DNA of 64,000 nucleotides from an uncultured bacterium (lineage in GTDB: Bacteria > Bacillota_I > Bacilli_A > RFN20 > CAG-826), in assembly GCA_949283025.1 (NCBI GenBank), contig CASDRB010000013.1:42484-106483 (forward strand). The letters run 5' to 3'. Position 1 is the stretch's first letter; each line of letters starts with the position of its first letter. A program made the position numbers and the translations under genes. Below are positions 38,430 through 46,847 of this stretch, piece after piece. The notes beneath the pieces were generated by a model. That model saw only the letters and a list, made by a program, of their open reading frames with translations, ran no database searches and was not told the origin of the DNA.

Positions 38430-38921
38430 ATGAAAAAAGACGATAATTATTTTATGAAAAAAGCTTTGCAAGAAGCAAAGAAAGCTTATTTAAAAGACGA
38501 AGTTCCAATAGGCGCAATTATTGTTAAAGATGATAAAATTATCGCTCGTGGTCACAACTTAAGAGAAGCAAGCAAAGATCCAACTGCTCACGCAGAAATA
38601 ATCGCTTTAAAAAAAGCGTGTAAAAAATTAAATTCTTGGCGTATACCTGGATGCAAAATATATGTTACTATTGAACCATGTTCAATGTGTGCTGGTGCAA
38701 TATTATGGTCAAGGATTGATGAAGTTGTTTATGGTTCTCAAGACATTAAAGGCGGAGCATTAGGCACCACATTTAATTTATATGAACAACCCAATTTAAA
38801 TCACTATCCAATGGTTAAAGGCGGGATTTTAAAAAAGGAATGTCAAAACATTATTCAGGATTATTTTAAAAGAAAAAGGCAGGAGAAAAATAATGAAAAA
38901 CGCAAAAATAACGGCGATTAG
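38430..38921 (+). CDS. tadA: tRNA-specific adenosine deaminase
   Basis: 163 residues. It converts adenosine 34 of tRNA-Arg(ACG) to inosine. The zinc site is complete: HAE in PTAHAEIIALKKA with the proton-shuttle Glu, and PCSMCAGAI. I chose ATG 38430; an in-frame ATG at 38409 lies inside the 3' strand of the SRP RNA and would add seven residues that the family lacks. The gene appears to be transcribed through the SRP RNA. It overlaps the next gene by 29 nt. Confidence 0.95.
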   Translation: MKKDDNYFMKKALQEAKKAYLKDEVPIGAIIVKDDKIIARGHNLREASKDPTAHAEIIALKKACKKLNSWRIPGCKIYVTIEPCSMCAGAILWSRIDEVVYGSQDIKGGALGTTFNLYEQPNLNHYPMVKGGILKKECQNIIQDYFKRKRQEKNNEKRKNNGD

Positions 38922-39783
38922 CACAATTATATGCTTATTTTTGTGTGCTTGTGCTAATTTGGAATATCCTGAAAATAGCGATAGTTTTTCTTATACAAAA
39001 CCCACCAATTCATTTGATGGTGAGTTTGTTAATACTTTATCGTTTGATTATAATGATTCATTAAATAAAGCCGTTGAATCAATTAATGGTGATGTTAATT
39101 ATGAAAGTTTATCTGACGTTTTTAATAATTTTAATGCCAACAATTTATATGTAAATAAATCTGTAATCACTAACGAAAGTTTTGATAAATATGATTATGA
39201 TCCAAGCCAACCAAGTCCTGATATAGGGAATTTTGATATTATTTCCATTGATACTATTCAAAGAGACACAACCGAATACAAATTATTTGGAACATTGACA
39301 TATAATGGCAGTAAAACAATTGAAAGTGATGGTGATAAAACCACCACCACTTACGACATTAACAACGGTGTTTATTCTTTAAATATTGATTTCCAAGAAT
39401 TTAAAATTTATGAAAAATATGATTATCATAATGAAGAATTAAACAAAGAAAGTGTTAATTATTTAAGCGAAATTAATTTTAAGACCGCGATGGATGTTAC
39501 AAACAACGAAGAATTTTTAGATGCTTTTATGTACTTATACGCGGTCAAAGAAGACGCTGATAATTTTGTTTGGGAAGCATCAAAAAAAGAAAACAACCTC
39601 TTTGTTTCTTTGACTTTGAATTATCAATTAAGCAACGAAAATGCCACGTCAATAGTTTCTACCAAGATGGAATTTGAGATTAATGGCGGCGTTGTTGTCC
39701 GAACTTTTAATTTGTATCAAGCTAGCGTTGATGGTGTTGCTTGTGAATTTAATGCTGTTGAACGAACGTATTCTAAAATTTAA
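38893..39783 (+). CDS. Putative lipoprotein of unknown function
   Basis: 296 residues. The signal peptide ITAISTIICLFLCAC ends in lipobox LCAC, so the protein should be surface-anchored. The mature part is rich in Asn, Asp, Ser and Tyr, without recognisable enzymatic motifs; it looks like a beta-rich secreted protein. AGGAG lies 8 nt upstream inside the tadA end, which supports this start despite the 29-nt overlap. No terminator is obvious before the next gene. Confidence 0.82.
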   Translation: MKNAKITAISTIICLFLCACANLEYPENSDSFSYTKPTNSFDGEFVNTLSFDYNDSLNKAVESINGDVNYESLSDVFNNFNANNLYVNKSVITNESFDKYDYDPSQPSPDIGNFDIISIDTIQRDTTEYKLFGTLTYNGSKTIESDGDKTTTTYDINNGVYSLNIDFQEFKIYEKYDYHNEELNKESVNYLSEINFKTAMDVTNNEEFLDAFMYLYAVKEDADNFVWEASKKENNLFVSLTLNYQLSNENATSIVSTKMEFEINGGVVVRTFNLYQASVDGVACEFNAVERTYSKI

Positions 39784-39812
39784 TATTTTATATTACATTA
39801 ATAATTTTTACA

Positions 39813-39841
39813 TTGTCTTAATATTGTTTTTTTCTTATCAT
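39813..39841 (+). promoter_or_regulatory. Sigma-A promoter of the CtpE-like ATPase operon
   Basis: TTGTCT (39813-39818), 17 nt, TATCAT (39836-39841). The predicted start of transcription, about 39848, is only about 3 nt before the ATG. Confidence 0.55.
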
Positions 39842-39850
39842 TAAAGTGAT

Positions 39851-42304
39851 ATGAAAAAAATTAAGCCTATTGATATTAAACGCGTTGATCCTAACCTGGA
39901 TGTTGGTTTGACTAATGAACAAGTCGAAGCGAGGAAAAAAGCTAAATTAATTAACAAAATCAAAAAAACATCAGGTAAGTCATACATAGAAATCATCTTT
40001 AGAAACATTATTAATTTTTATAATATATTTTTAGCTATAGTTGCAATTTTGCTCATTTATGGCGAGATGTATTGGAGTTTGTTTTTTGTCATAGTGTATT
40101 TGTGTAATTTAGGCATTGGTTTGTTTCAAGATATTAAGGCAAGAAAATTATTATCTAAATTGCAATTAGTGACACAATCTAAAATCGAAGTTATTCGCGA
40201 TGGTCTAAAAGTAGAAATTCCAACAGATGAATTGGTTTTAGATGATATTGCCATCATTAAAAATTCACATCAAATTCCGTCTGATGCCATTATTTTAAAA
40301 GGAACGATTGGCGTTAATGAATCGATGTTAACGGGTGAATCGTTAACTATTTATAAAGATAAAGATTGTCTTGTTTATGCTGGATCATACGTTACTTCTG
40401 GTGAAGCTATAATAAAAATAATTAGAGTCGGCAAGGAAAATTATATAAATAAAATGGAGCATATAGCTCGCGATAAAAAAGCGACTAAGTCCCGTCTTAA
40501 AAGGTCATTAGATGCCTTATTTAGAATTATTTCTTTTTTGGTGTTGATTATTACAATTTTAACAGTTGTCGGTCAATGGAATGACTTTTTGTATCATTTC
40601 CAAGATGCTGTTGGCTCTTTTGCGGGTTCGTTAGTGGCCATGATACCCGCTGGTCTATATTTGCTCACATCAGTCACGTTGACCGTAGGAGTCATCAATC
40701 TGGCTAGAAAAAGAGCGATGATCCAGGATTTTTATTCAATCGAAATGTTGGCTCGCAGCAATGTTTTATGCTTAGATAAAACCGGCACTATTACTGATGG
40801 CACTATGAAAGTCAAAGAAGTTATTACTTTAAACGGCAATAGTCGTGCGCGTATTGATTTGATTATTGCAAATTTATTAAATGCAACAAAAGATTCAAAT
40901 GCCACTGCTACCGCTTTAAAAGAAACGTTTGATTATAAACCAACCGAAGTTGCTAATTATGTGTGTCCTTTTAATAGTGAAAATAAATATTCTTTTGCTA
41001 CATTTTCACGCTCGACATATATATTGGGCGCTATTGAATGTTTGGATGTTTATGATAAAGAAGCAATGTTAGAAAAAATAAAAAAATATTTGCAAGAAGG
41101 ATTAAGAGTTTTGATTTTAGCAAAAGCAAACTCAAAGCAAACCGGGAAATCCATTAAAGGCAAATCTGAAGTAATGGCAATGATTGTTTTGGAAGACCAT
41201 ATCAAAGAGGACGCGGCTGAAACTATTAAATGGTTTCAAGACAACGATGTTAAAGTTAGAGTTATTTCTGGAGATAACGCTATAACCGTTTCTCAAATTG
41301 CAAAAAAAGTAAATATTAAAGATGCTTATAAATTTGTTTCATTAGAAGGAAAAACCAACGAAGAAATTAAAGAATTAGCCAAAGAATATGTTGTTTTTGG
41401 GCGAGTTACGCCAGAACAAAAAGAAATATTAGTTCAATCATTTGAAGATAACGGAGATGTTGTGGCCATGACCGGAGATGGAGTGAATGATATTTTAGCG
41501 TTAAGAATCGCTGATTGTTCTATTGCTATGGCAAATGGTTCTGATGCTGCTCAAAATGTCTCACAACTAGTTTTGCTTGATTCTAATTTTTCTTCTTTGC
41601 CCGCTGTTGTAGCCGAAGGAAGAAGAGTTGTTAACAATATTCAAAGAACTTCATCATTGTTTTTAATTAAAACTTTGTTTGCAATTGTTTTGTCTATTAT
41701 TTTTGCTGTTTCTTCATTTTTTACAAAAGCTAGTTATCCGTTTTTGCCTAACCATTTATATTTGTGGGAAATAACTGTTATTGGAATTGGCTCATTCTTT
41801 GTGGCGTTAGAACCAAATAAAGAATTGATTAAAGGCTCATTTTTATCAAACGTTGCAAAAAAAGTATTGCCGGGTGCTTTTATGATGCTGGCTGGGGTCG
41901 GTGCTATATATTTATTAGTATTTTTACAAAATAATCAAATTTTATACACCGGAATGTTTAATGATACAATTTTTGTCACAATGTGCACATTGTTGTTTGC
42001 AATATTAGGATTAGCGACATTCTTTAATGTCTGCATTCCATTTTCTAAATATCGTCTTGCTGTGTTTATCGGAATAGTAACATTAAATGTTTTGATTTTA
42101 GCTTTTGCGGCGTTTTTAGAATATAGTTATGGTTTTACTCAGCTTTTGTCAATAAAATTAAGCGCTTTAATGCCAATTCATTATGTTGAACTAATCATTA
42201 TTTCGCTAGGATTAATTGCTATTTATTTAGTTATTACTTATATAATAGATGTTTTGAGCAGCAAGCCTATTAAGGAGGACAAAAAAGATGATAAAAATAT
42301 CTGA
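39851..42304 (+). CDS. CtpE-like P-type cation ATPase
   Basis: 817 residues. Actuator motif MLTGES (about 158-163), phosphorylation site CLDKTGTITDG (about 307-317), and hinge MTGDGVNDI (about 541) are intact. The transmembrane layout and the segment MIPAGLYLLTSVTLTVGVINLARKRAMIQDF resemble mycobacterial CtpE-type calcium exporters rather than heavy-metal ATPases; there is no HMA domain and no CPC motif. Calcium export is therefore a reasonable inference. The ion-binding Glu of the usual PEGL motif in M4 is Ala here (PAGL). No SD precedes the start. It overlaps psuG by 17 nt. Confidence 0.88.
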   Translation: MKKIKPIDIKRVDPNLDVGLTNEQVEARKKAKLINKIKKTSGKSYIEIIFRNIINFYNIFLAIVAILLIYGEMYWSLFFVIVYLCNLGIGLFQDIKARKLLSKLQLVTQSKIEVIRDGLKVEIPTDELVLDDIAIIKNSHQIPSDAIILKGTIGVNESMLTGESLTIYKDKDCLVYAGSYVTSGEAIIKIIRVGKENYINKMEHIARDKKATKSRLKRSLDALFRIISFLVLIITILTVVGQWNDFLYHFQDAVGSFAGSLVAMIPAGLYLLTSVTLTVGVINLARKRAMIQDFYSIEMLARSNVLCLDKTGTITDGTMKVKEVITLNGNSRARIDLIIANLLNATKDSNATATALKETFDYKPTEVANYVCPFNSENKYSFATFSRSTYILGAIECLDVYDKEAMLEKIKKYLQEGLRVLILAKANSKQTGKSIKGKSEVMAMIVLEDHIKEDAAETIKWFQDNDVKVRVISGDNAITVSQIAKKVNIKDAYKFVSLEGKTNEEIKELAKEYVVFGRVTPEQKEILVQSFEDNGDVVAMTGDGVNDILALRIADCSIAMANGSDAAQNVSQLVLLDSNFSSLPAVVAEGRRVVNNIQRTSSLFLIKTLFAIVLSIIFAVSSFFTKASYPFLPNHLYLWEITVIGIGSFFVALEPNKELIKGSFLSNVAKKVLPGAFMMLAGVGAIYLLVFLQNNQILYTGMFNDTIFVTMCTLLFAILGLATFFNVCIPFSKYRLAVFIGIVTLNVLILAFAAFLEYSYGFTQLLSIKLSALMPIHYVELIIISLGLIAIYLVITYIIDVLSSKPIKEDKKDDKNI

Positions 42305-43193
42305 AAGAATTCAAAAAGCTTTGGCTAATAACCAACCAGTTGTGGCGTTGGAATCAACAATTATATCGCACGGAATGCCGTATCCTAAAAATGTCGAAAC
42401 CGCTTTAAAAGTTGAACAAACTATTATTGAAAATGGTGCTATTCCGGCCACGATTGGAATTATCGACGGCGTTGCTATAATTGGCATGAGTCATGATGAG
42501 ATCGAAGCTTTTGGCAAAAGAAAAGGTATAAAAAAGGTATCAAGAAGAGATTTGCCCATCGTATATGGACTAAAATTGTGGGGCGCTACCACTGTTGCTG
42601 CTACTATGATTTTGGCTCGCCAAGCTGGCATTGAAGTATTTGTCACTGGCGGTTGCGGAGGTGTGCATCGCGGCGCGCAACAAACTTTTGATATCTCTGC
42701 CGATTTAGAAGAATTAGCAAAAACCGATGTAACTGTCGTTTGTGCTGGATGTAAAGCAATACTTGACTTACCATTAACAATGGAATATTTGGAAACAAAA
42801 GGAGTTCCTGTCCTTGGATATCAAACAAACGAATTGCCAGATTTTTACACGAGGCATTCAGGAATATCTTTGGAATATAGTTTAGATAATCCAAAACAAG
42901 CAGCACAAATTATACATGAAAAAAGAGCAAATAAATTAGATGGTGGGATTTTAATTGCTAATCCTATACTAGAGCAATACGCCATGGATCAAAAGGTGAT
43001 TGATGATGCAATCTCCAAAGCTCTTCAAATGATGAAAGAACAAAATGTTTTTGGGAAAGACTCTACGCCATTTTTACTTAAAACTATCGTGGAGTTAACT
43101 GGAGGAGATTCGCTTGATTCTAATATTGAATTAGTATTAAACAACGCTAAGTTAGGAGCTCAAATTGCTTTTGAATACTCAAAATTAAAATAA
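42288..43193 (+). CDS. psuG: Pseudouridine-5'-phosphate glycosidase
   Basis: 301 residues. It cleaves pseudouridine 5'-phosphate to uracil and ribose 5-phosphate, reversibly. The family start VVALESTIISHGMPYPKN and the active-site Lys region VVCAGCKAILDLPLTMEYLE are present, as is TGGCGGVHRGAQ. SD AAGGAGG inside the ATPase gene end. The pseudouridine kinase psuK, often its neighbour, is absent, so the substrate may come from a kinase elsewhere. Its operon partners are a cation ATPase and an alcohol dehydrogenase. Confidence 0.96.
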   Translation: MIKISERIQKALANNQPVVALESTIISHGMPYPKNVETALKVEQTIIENGAIPATIGIIDGVAIIGMSHDEIEAFGKRKGIKKVSRRDLPIVYGLKLWGATTVAATMILARQAGIEVFVTGGCGGVHRGAQQTFDISADLEELAKTDVTVVCAGCKAILDLPLTMEYLETKGVPVLGYQTNELPDFYTRHSGISLEYSLDNPKQAAQIIHEKRANKLDGGILIANPILEQYAMDQKVIDDAISKALQMMKEQNVFGKDSTPFLLKTIVELTGGDSLDSNIELVLNNAKLGAQIAFEYSKLK

Positions 43194-43205
43194 GGTAATC
43201 ATAAA

Positions 43206-43766
43206 ATGAAAACTGAATATCGTTTAGCTAATGCATTGAAAGATTTGATGTCTGAAAAGTATTCTTTAGACAATATTTCTGTTACCCTTTTAACTAAAAG
43301 ATGCAAAATTAATCGCCAAACATTTTATTATCATTTTCATGACATATACGACCTTTTAACACTTGTGTTTTTAAACGAAGAAATACCCAACGCTAAAGAG
43401 TCAAAAAATCATCAAGAATTATTAGAAAAAATATTCATTTATTACAAAAAAAATAATAATTTTATCGATAGCGTTTTAGCATCTGCTGGCAAGGAATTGT
43501 TTTTAGAGTTTTTATCAAATACATGTTATCAAGTGTTTTTAAAGATGTGTGTTTATTATGATATTAATCGCCAAACAACGCCATCTGAAAGAAAATCCAT
43601 AGCTCGATTTTGTGCTGCTGGTTTTGCTTATAATATCACATTTTATTTTCAAAATATGAAAAGAAAAAATTTGGATGGTTTATTGGCTAATTTTGCACTA
43701 ATTTCTGATGATTTCATGCAAAACGCTATTAAAAATACTATTTCTGCGAGAAAAAAACATGGATAA
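43206..43766 (+). CDS. TetR/DhaS-like transcriptional regulator
   Basis: 186 residues. The N-terminal helix-turn-helix is RLANALKDLMSEKYSLDNIS followed by VTLLTKRCKINRQTFYYHFHDIYDL (about residues 5-50). The pattern NRQTFYYHF.DIYDL is characteristic of DhaS-type TetR proteins. The C-terminal half is helical and aromatic-rich. It lies 12 nt after psuG and overlaps the dehydrogenase gene by 8 nt, so it may control that gene, but no palindromic operator was found directly upstream. Confidence 0.87.
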   Translation: MKTEYRLANALKDLMSEKYSLDNISVTLLTKRCKINRQTFYYHFHDIYDLLTLVFLNEEIPNAKESKNHQELLEKIFIYYKKNNNFIDSVLASAGKELFLEFLSNTCYQVFLKMCVYYDINRQTTPSERKSIARFCAAGFAYNITFYFQNMKRKNLDGLLANFALISDDFMQNAIKNTISARKKHG

Positions 43767-44934
43767 CAAATTTAATTTTCAACTGAAAACCAAATTGTAC
43801 TTTGGCAAAAATCAAGAAGATGAAATAGGCAATATATTAAAGCAATATAACGCTTCAAAAGTCTTAATTGTTTATGGTCAAGGCAGCGTCATAAAAAGTG
43901 GTTTATTAGGAAAAATAACAAATATATTAAATCAATATGGAATCACTTATTTTTGTTTATCAGGAATTCGTCCTAACCCCACTATTGAAGATGTTAATAA
44001 AGGACTAAGTCTTGTCAAGGACAAATCATTAGATTTTATTTTAGCTATAGGTGGTGGGTCAGTTATGGATACAGCCAAACTCATCGCTAATGCTTATTAT
44101 TACGAGGGTAATCCTTTTGATTTATCTATCAAAAAATATATAAGCCAAAATGCTTTACCATTTGGAGTAATATGCACCATTGCTGCTTCTGGATCAGAAA
44201 TGTCAAATTCTTGTGTGATACAAGACGATAATTTAGGTATTAAGTCGGGATATTCAAGCGATTTTAATCGTCCGCTTTTTGCAATTTGTAATCCAGAATT
44301 AACTTATACCGTTTCCCCATATCAAACCGCGGTTGGGATTGTAGATATTATGATGCATACTTTGGAAAGATATTTCTCTGATTCTTCTTGTTTAGAACCA
44401 TGCGATAGTTTAGCTATTGGCTTGCTTAAAGAAGTTATCAAAGCGGCTGAAGTCGTTATGAAAAATCCGTGTGATTATGAAGCTCGCGCTTCACTAATGC
44501 TACTATCTAGTTTTTCACATAACGGCATTACATCGATTGGTAAAAAATACATTATGCCTGTTCATCAATTAGAACACGCATTATCAGCCACTTATGTCAA
44601 TGTTGCTCATGGTGCTGGATTAGCGGTTTTGTTTCCAGCTTGGTGTAAAGCATACATTGACATTGAAACAAACAAATTAGCAACTCTTGGTAAAGAATTA
44701 TTTAATCTTAATTTAAAATCTGATAAAGATAATGCTATTATGTGTATAAGTGCTTTTGAAAATTTTTTCAAAAAACTAAAAATGCCTTTAAGTTTTGCTG
44801 ATTTAGGCATTGAAAATCCTAACATTGATTTATTGGTCGAAAGATTTTCTTTGAAAGGTACACGCGTGATTGACCACAAAGTCAAGCCACTCGATCAAAA
44901 AGTCGCTGAAGAAATATACTTATTAGCGAAATAG
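43759..44934 (+). CDS. Iron-containing alcohol dehydrogenase (butanol dehydrogenase-like)
   Basis: 391 residues. The NAD(P)-binding motif is AIGGGSVMDTAKLIA (about residues 93-107). Metal ligands are found in VDIMMHTLERYF, PVHQLEHALSA and VAHGAGLAVLFP, giving the Asp-His-His-His set of the family. It probably reduces an aldehyde to an alcohol to re-oxidise NAD(P)H in fermentation; the exact substrate is not readable. I chose ATG 43759, which overlaps the regulator stop by 8 nt and gives the family start FNFQLKTKLYFGK. The SD is weak. Confidence 0.93.
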   Translation: MDNKFNFQLKTKLYFGKNQEDEIGNILKQYNASKVLIVYGQGSVIKSGLLGKITNILNQYGITYFCLSGIRPNPTIEDVNKGLSLVKDKSLDFILAIGGGSVMDTAKLIANAYYYEGNPFDLSIKKYISQNALPFGVICTIAASGSEMSNSCVIQDDNLGIKSGYSSDFNRPLFAICNPELTYTVSPYQTAVGIVDIMMHTLERYFSDSSCLEPCDSLAIGLLKEVIKAAEVVMKNPCDYEARASLMLLSSFSHNGITSIGKKYIMPVHQLEHALSATYVNVAHGAGLAVLFPAWCKAYIDIETNKLATLGKELFNLNLKSDKDNAIMCISAFENFFKKLKMPLSFADLGIENPNIDLLVERFSLKGTRVIDHKVKPLDQKVAEEIYLLAK

Positions 44935-44947
44935 AAAGGAAAACAAA

Positions 44948-46114
44948 ATGAAAAAAGAAGACATTACCGCTTTAGTTGTTTATGTTTTAATGCTTGCATT
45001 GGCCATTGTTTTTGGTTTTGCAGTTTTAAGAGAACGACAAGCCGATTCATCTTTAACTAACGCCCAATATATTGGATATGTAATTGGAGGCATTGTTTTA
45101 GGAGTTGTTTTTAATTCCGCTTTATTTGAATTGGCTCATATGGCTGGCGCTAAAGTTGGCCGTTATGCAATTATCAGCGTTAATATTTTGGGATTATGCT
45201 GGTATAAAAACGAACAAAATAAAACAAAATTTAAATTAGGCTCATATGATGGATTAACTGGAGAAACCAAGATCGTCCCATTGTCAAAAGCAAAAAAAGA
45301 ACCAAACCCTATTCCGTTTTTGTTATTTGGATCTTTGTTTTTTGTAATTGAATTTGCTATTGCTATCACTTTATTTGTCGTTTTTAACGCCACTCAAGAT
45401 GTTAAATTGATTGATGTTGCTTATTTTATTATTATTGTCGCTTTTGTTGGCTTAATGATTTATGTTTATAATATTATCCCCACTAAACTTGATTCAATTA
45501 CCGACGGATATCGCTTAACTTTGGTGACAAATCCTAAAAATAAAGTTGCCTTTAACGAGTTGTTGCGTGTTGAAAGAGAAATCGCACTAGGTAACAAAGA
45601 TGTTCAAATTAAGACATTTGATCAAATTACAAACTTCACCGCTGATTTAAATTTAAACAAAGTGTATGTGATGTTAGATCAAGGAAATTATGATGAGGCT
45701 TTGCCTATAATTAGACAAATTGCCGCAGCAAGACAAGACATTTCTAGCAATGTTTACACTCGTGCAATGGCGCAGATTGTCTTTATCTTGATTATGACTA
45801 GTTCTTTAGAGGACGCTGTTGCTGCCATTGATAAAGAAGTTGATTTATCGACTAGAAGAAGTATATCTAAAGATGCTTCTATGGTCAGCATACGAGCATA
45901 TATTCTTTTGGCTGGATTAATTGATAAATCAAAATCAGAATGTGTTATAGCTATCAATTCTATTCAATCTGCGTTTAAACGCACCCCAGAAACTAGAAAA
46001 GCAATTGAAATTAAACTATTTAATTTGGCGCTAGATAAAATAATCGAAAAACATCCAGATTGGGAATTTGATCAATATCGTTTAAAAGATTATGTTCCTA
46101 AAACAAAAAAATAA
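44948..46114 (+). CDS. Membrane protein, M50-like with incomplete HExxH
   Basis: 388 residues with helices about 7-27, 42-65, 118-142 and 150-175, then a roughly 210-residue helical cytoplasmic tail resembling a TPR-like or all-alpha domain. The second helix carries FELAHMAGAKVGRY, which lines up with the HELGH...G motif of site-2-type (M50) proteases, but the first His is Phe. It would therefore be a non-catalytic relative if the match is real. SD AAAGGAAAA, 13 nt after the dehydrogenase. A strong bidirectional terminator ends the operon. Confidence 0.75.
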   Translation: MKKEDITALVVYVLMLALAIVFGFAVLRERQADSSLTNAQYIGYVIGGIVLGVVFNSALFELAHMAGAKVGRYAIISVNILGLCWYKNEQNKTKFKLGSYDGLTGETKIVPLSKAKKEPNPIPFLLFGSLFFVIEFAIAITLFVVFNATQDVKLIDVAYFIIIVAFVGLMIYVYNIIPTKLDSITDGYRLTLVTNPKNKVAFNELLRVEREIALGNKDVQIKTFDQITNFTADLNLNKVYVMLDQGNYDEALPIIRQIAAARQDISSNVYTRAMAQIVFILIMTSSLEDAVAAIDKEVDLSTRRSISKDASMVSIRAYILLAGLIDKSKSECVIAINSIQSAFKRTPETRKAIEIKLFNLALDKIIEKHPDWEFDQYRLKDYVPKTKK

Positions 46115-46137
46115 AACCGGAAAATTTCCGGTTTTTT
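46113..46137. terminator. Bidirectional terminator
   Basis: AAAACCGGAAA pairs with TTTCCGGTTTT (stem 46113-46135), with T runs on both strands. It serves the convergent M50-like and mscL genes. Confidence 0.85.
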
Positions 46138-46768
46138 AATATTTTATTTTTCTAGTTGGGTGTTTTTTAACTTGCCCCTGACTTTTCATTATGTCTTTAA
46201 TGTCTTTTAATACATCTAATTCAGTGATAGGTTTAACCACCACTTCTTCTTTTGGTCTTTCTTCGGGGTGCTTTTTATAATATTCTTCTTTGATTTTGTC
46301 TTCTATTGCCTTTCTTTTGTTTTTTAAATTATTGAAGACTTTTAATATGACAAACAATGTTAAAGCTATGATTAAAAAGGTTATTATGGCATTGATAAAC
46401 GTTCCCCAATCAATGATAGCTAAGCCTTTATAATAGTATTGTTGGCCGTGTTGAACATACATGGCTGTTTCGCTAGCATTAAAATCTTTGGAAAGAAATT
46501 CTGTTGCGGTGTAAACGCTTTTATAACCATCTGGAGCGCGTTGTCCGCTATTAATAGCGGGAAGCACTGTAATTAAACCTGTAAGGCCTCCAGGGACACC
46601 CCATGTACAAATGCTTAACAAAATATCAGTTAAAGCTTTAACTATCGCCGAAAAGGCACCGCCAATGACGACAGCAACAGCCATATCGACGACATTGCCA
46701 CGGCTAATAAATTTTTTAAATTCTTCCCATAGCGATTTCATTTTTTGATTTTTGATTTTCTTTTTCAT
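46136..46768 (-). CDS. mscL: Large-conductance mechanosensitive channel MscL, long form
   Basis: 210 residues versus about 130-150 usual. After a basic N-terminal extension comes the typical MKSLWEEFKKFISRGNVVDMAVAVVIGGAFSAIVKALTDILL start (here split over residues 10-51), then TM1. The extracellular loop is enlarged by some 40-50 residues, with a Tyr-rich part (YVQHGQQYYYKG). TM2 is GTFINAIITFLIIALTLFVILK, and the cytoplasmic tail is long, charged and ends in a basic helix. MscL opens under hypo-osmotic stress. SD GAGGT supports the start at 46768. Confidence 0.92.
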   Translation of the reverse strand: MKKKIKNQKMKSLWEEFKKFISRGNVVDMAVAVVIGGAFSAIVKALTDILLSICTWGVPGGLTGLITVLPAINSGQRAPDGYKSVYTATEFLSKDFNASETAMYVQHGQQYYYKGLAIIDWGTFINAIITFLIIALTLFVILKVFNNLKNKRKAIEDKIKEEYYKKHPEERPKEEVVVKPITELDVLKDIKDIMKSQGQVKKHPTRKIKY

Positions 46769-46813
46769 AAAAATACCTCAAATTCATTATAAAGCATAAT
46801 GACTTATGTGTAT

Positions 46814-46846
46814 AAAAAAAGTCGCGTATTAAATCGCGACTTTTCA
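46814..46846 (-). terminator. Terminator of tldD-tldE
   Basis: The minus strand reads AAAAGTCGCG, loop, CGCGACTTTTTTT, just past the tldE stop. Confidence 0.8.
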
Positions 46847-46847
46847 T

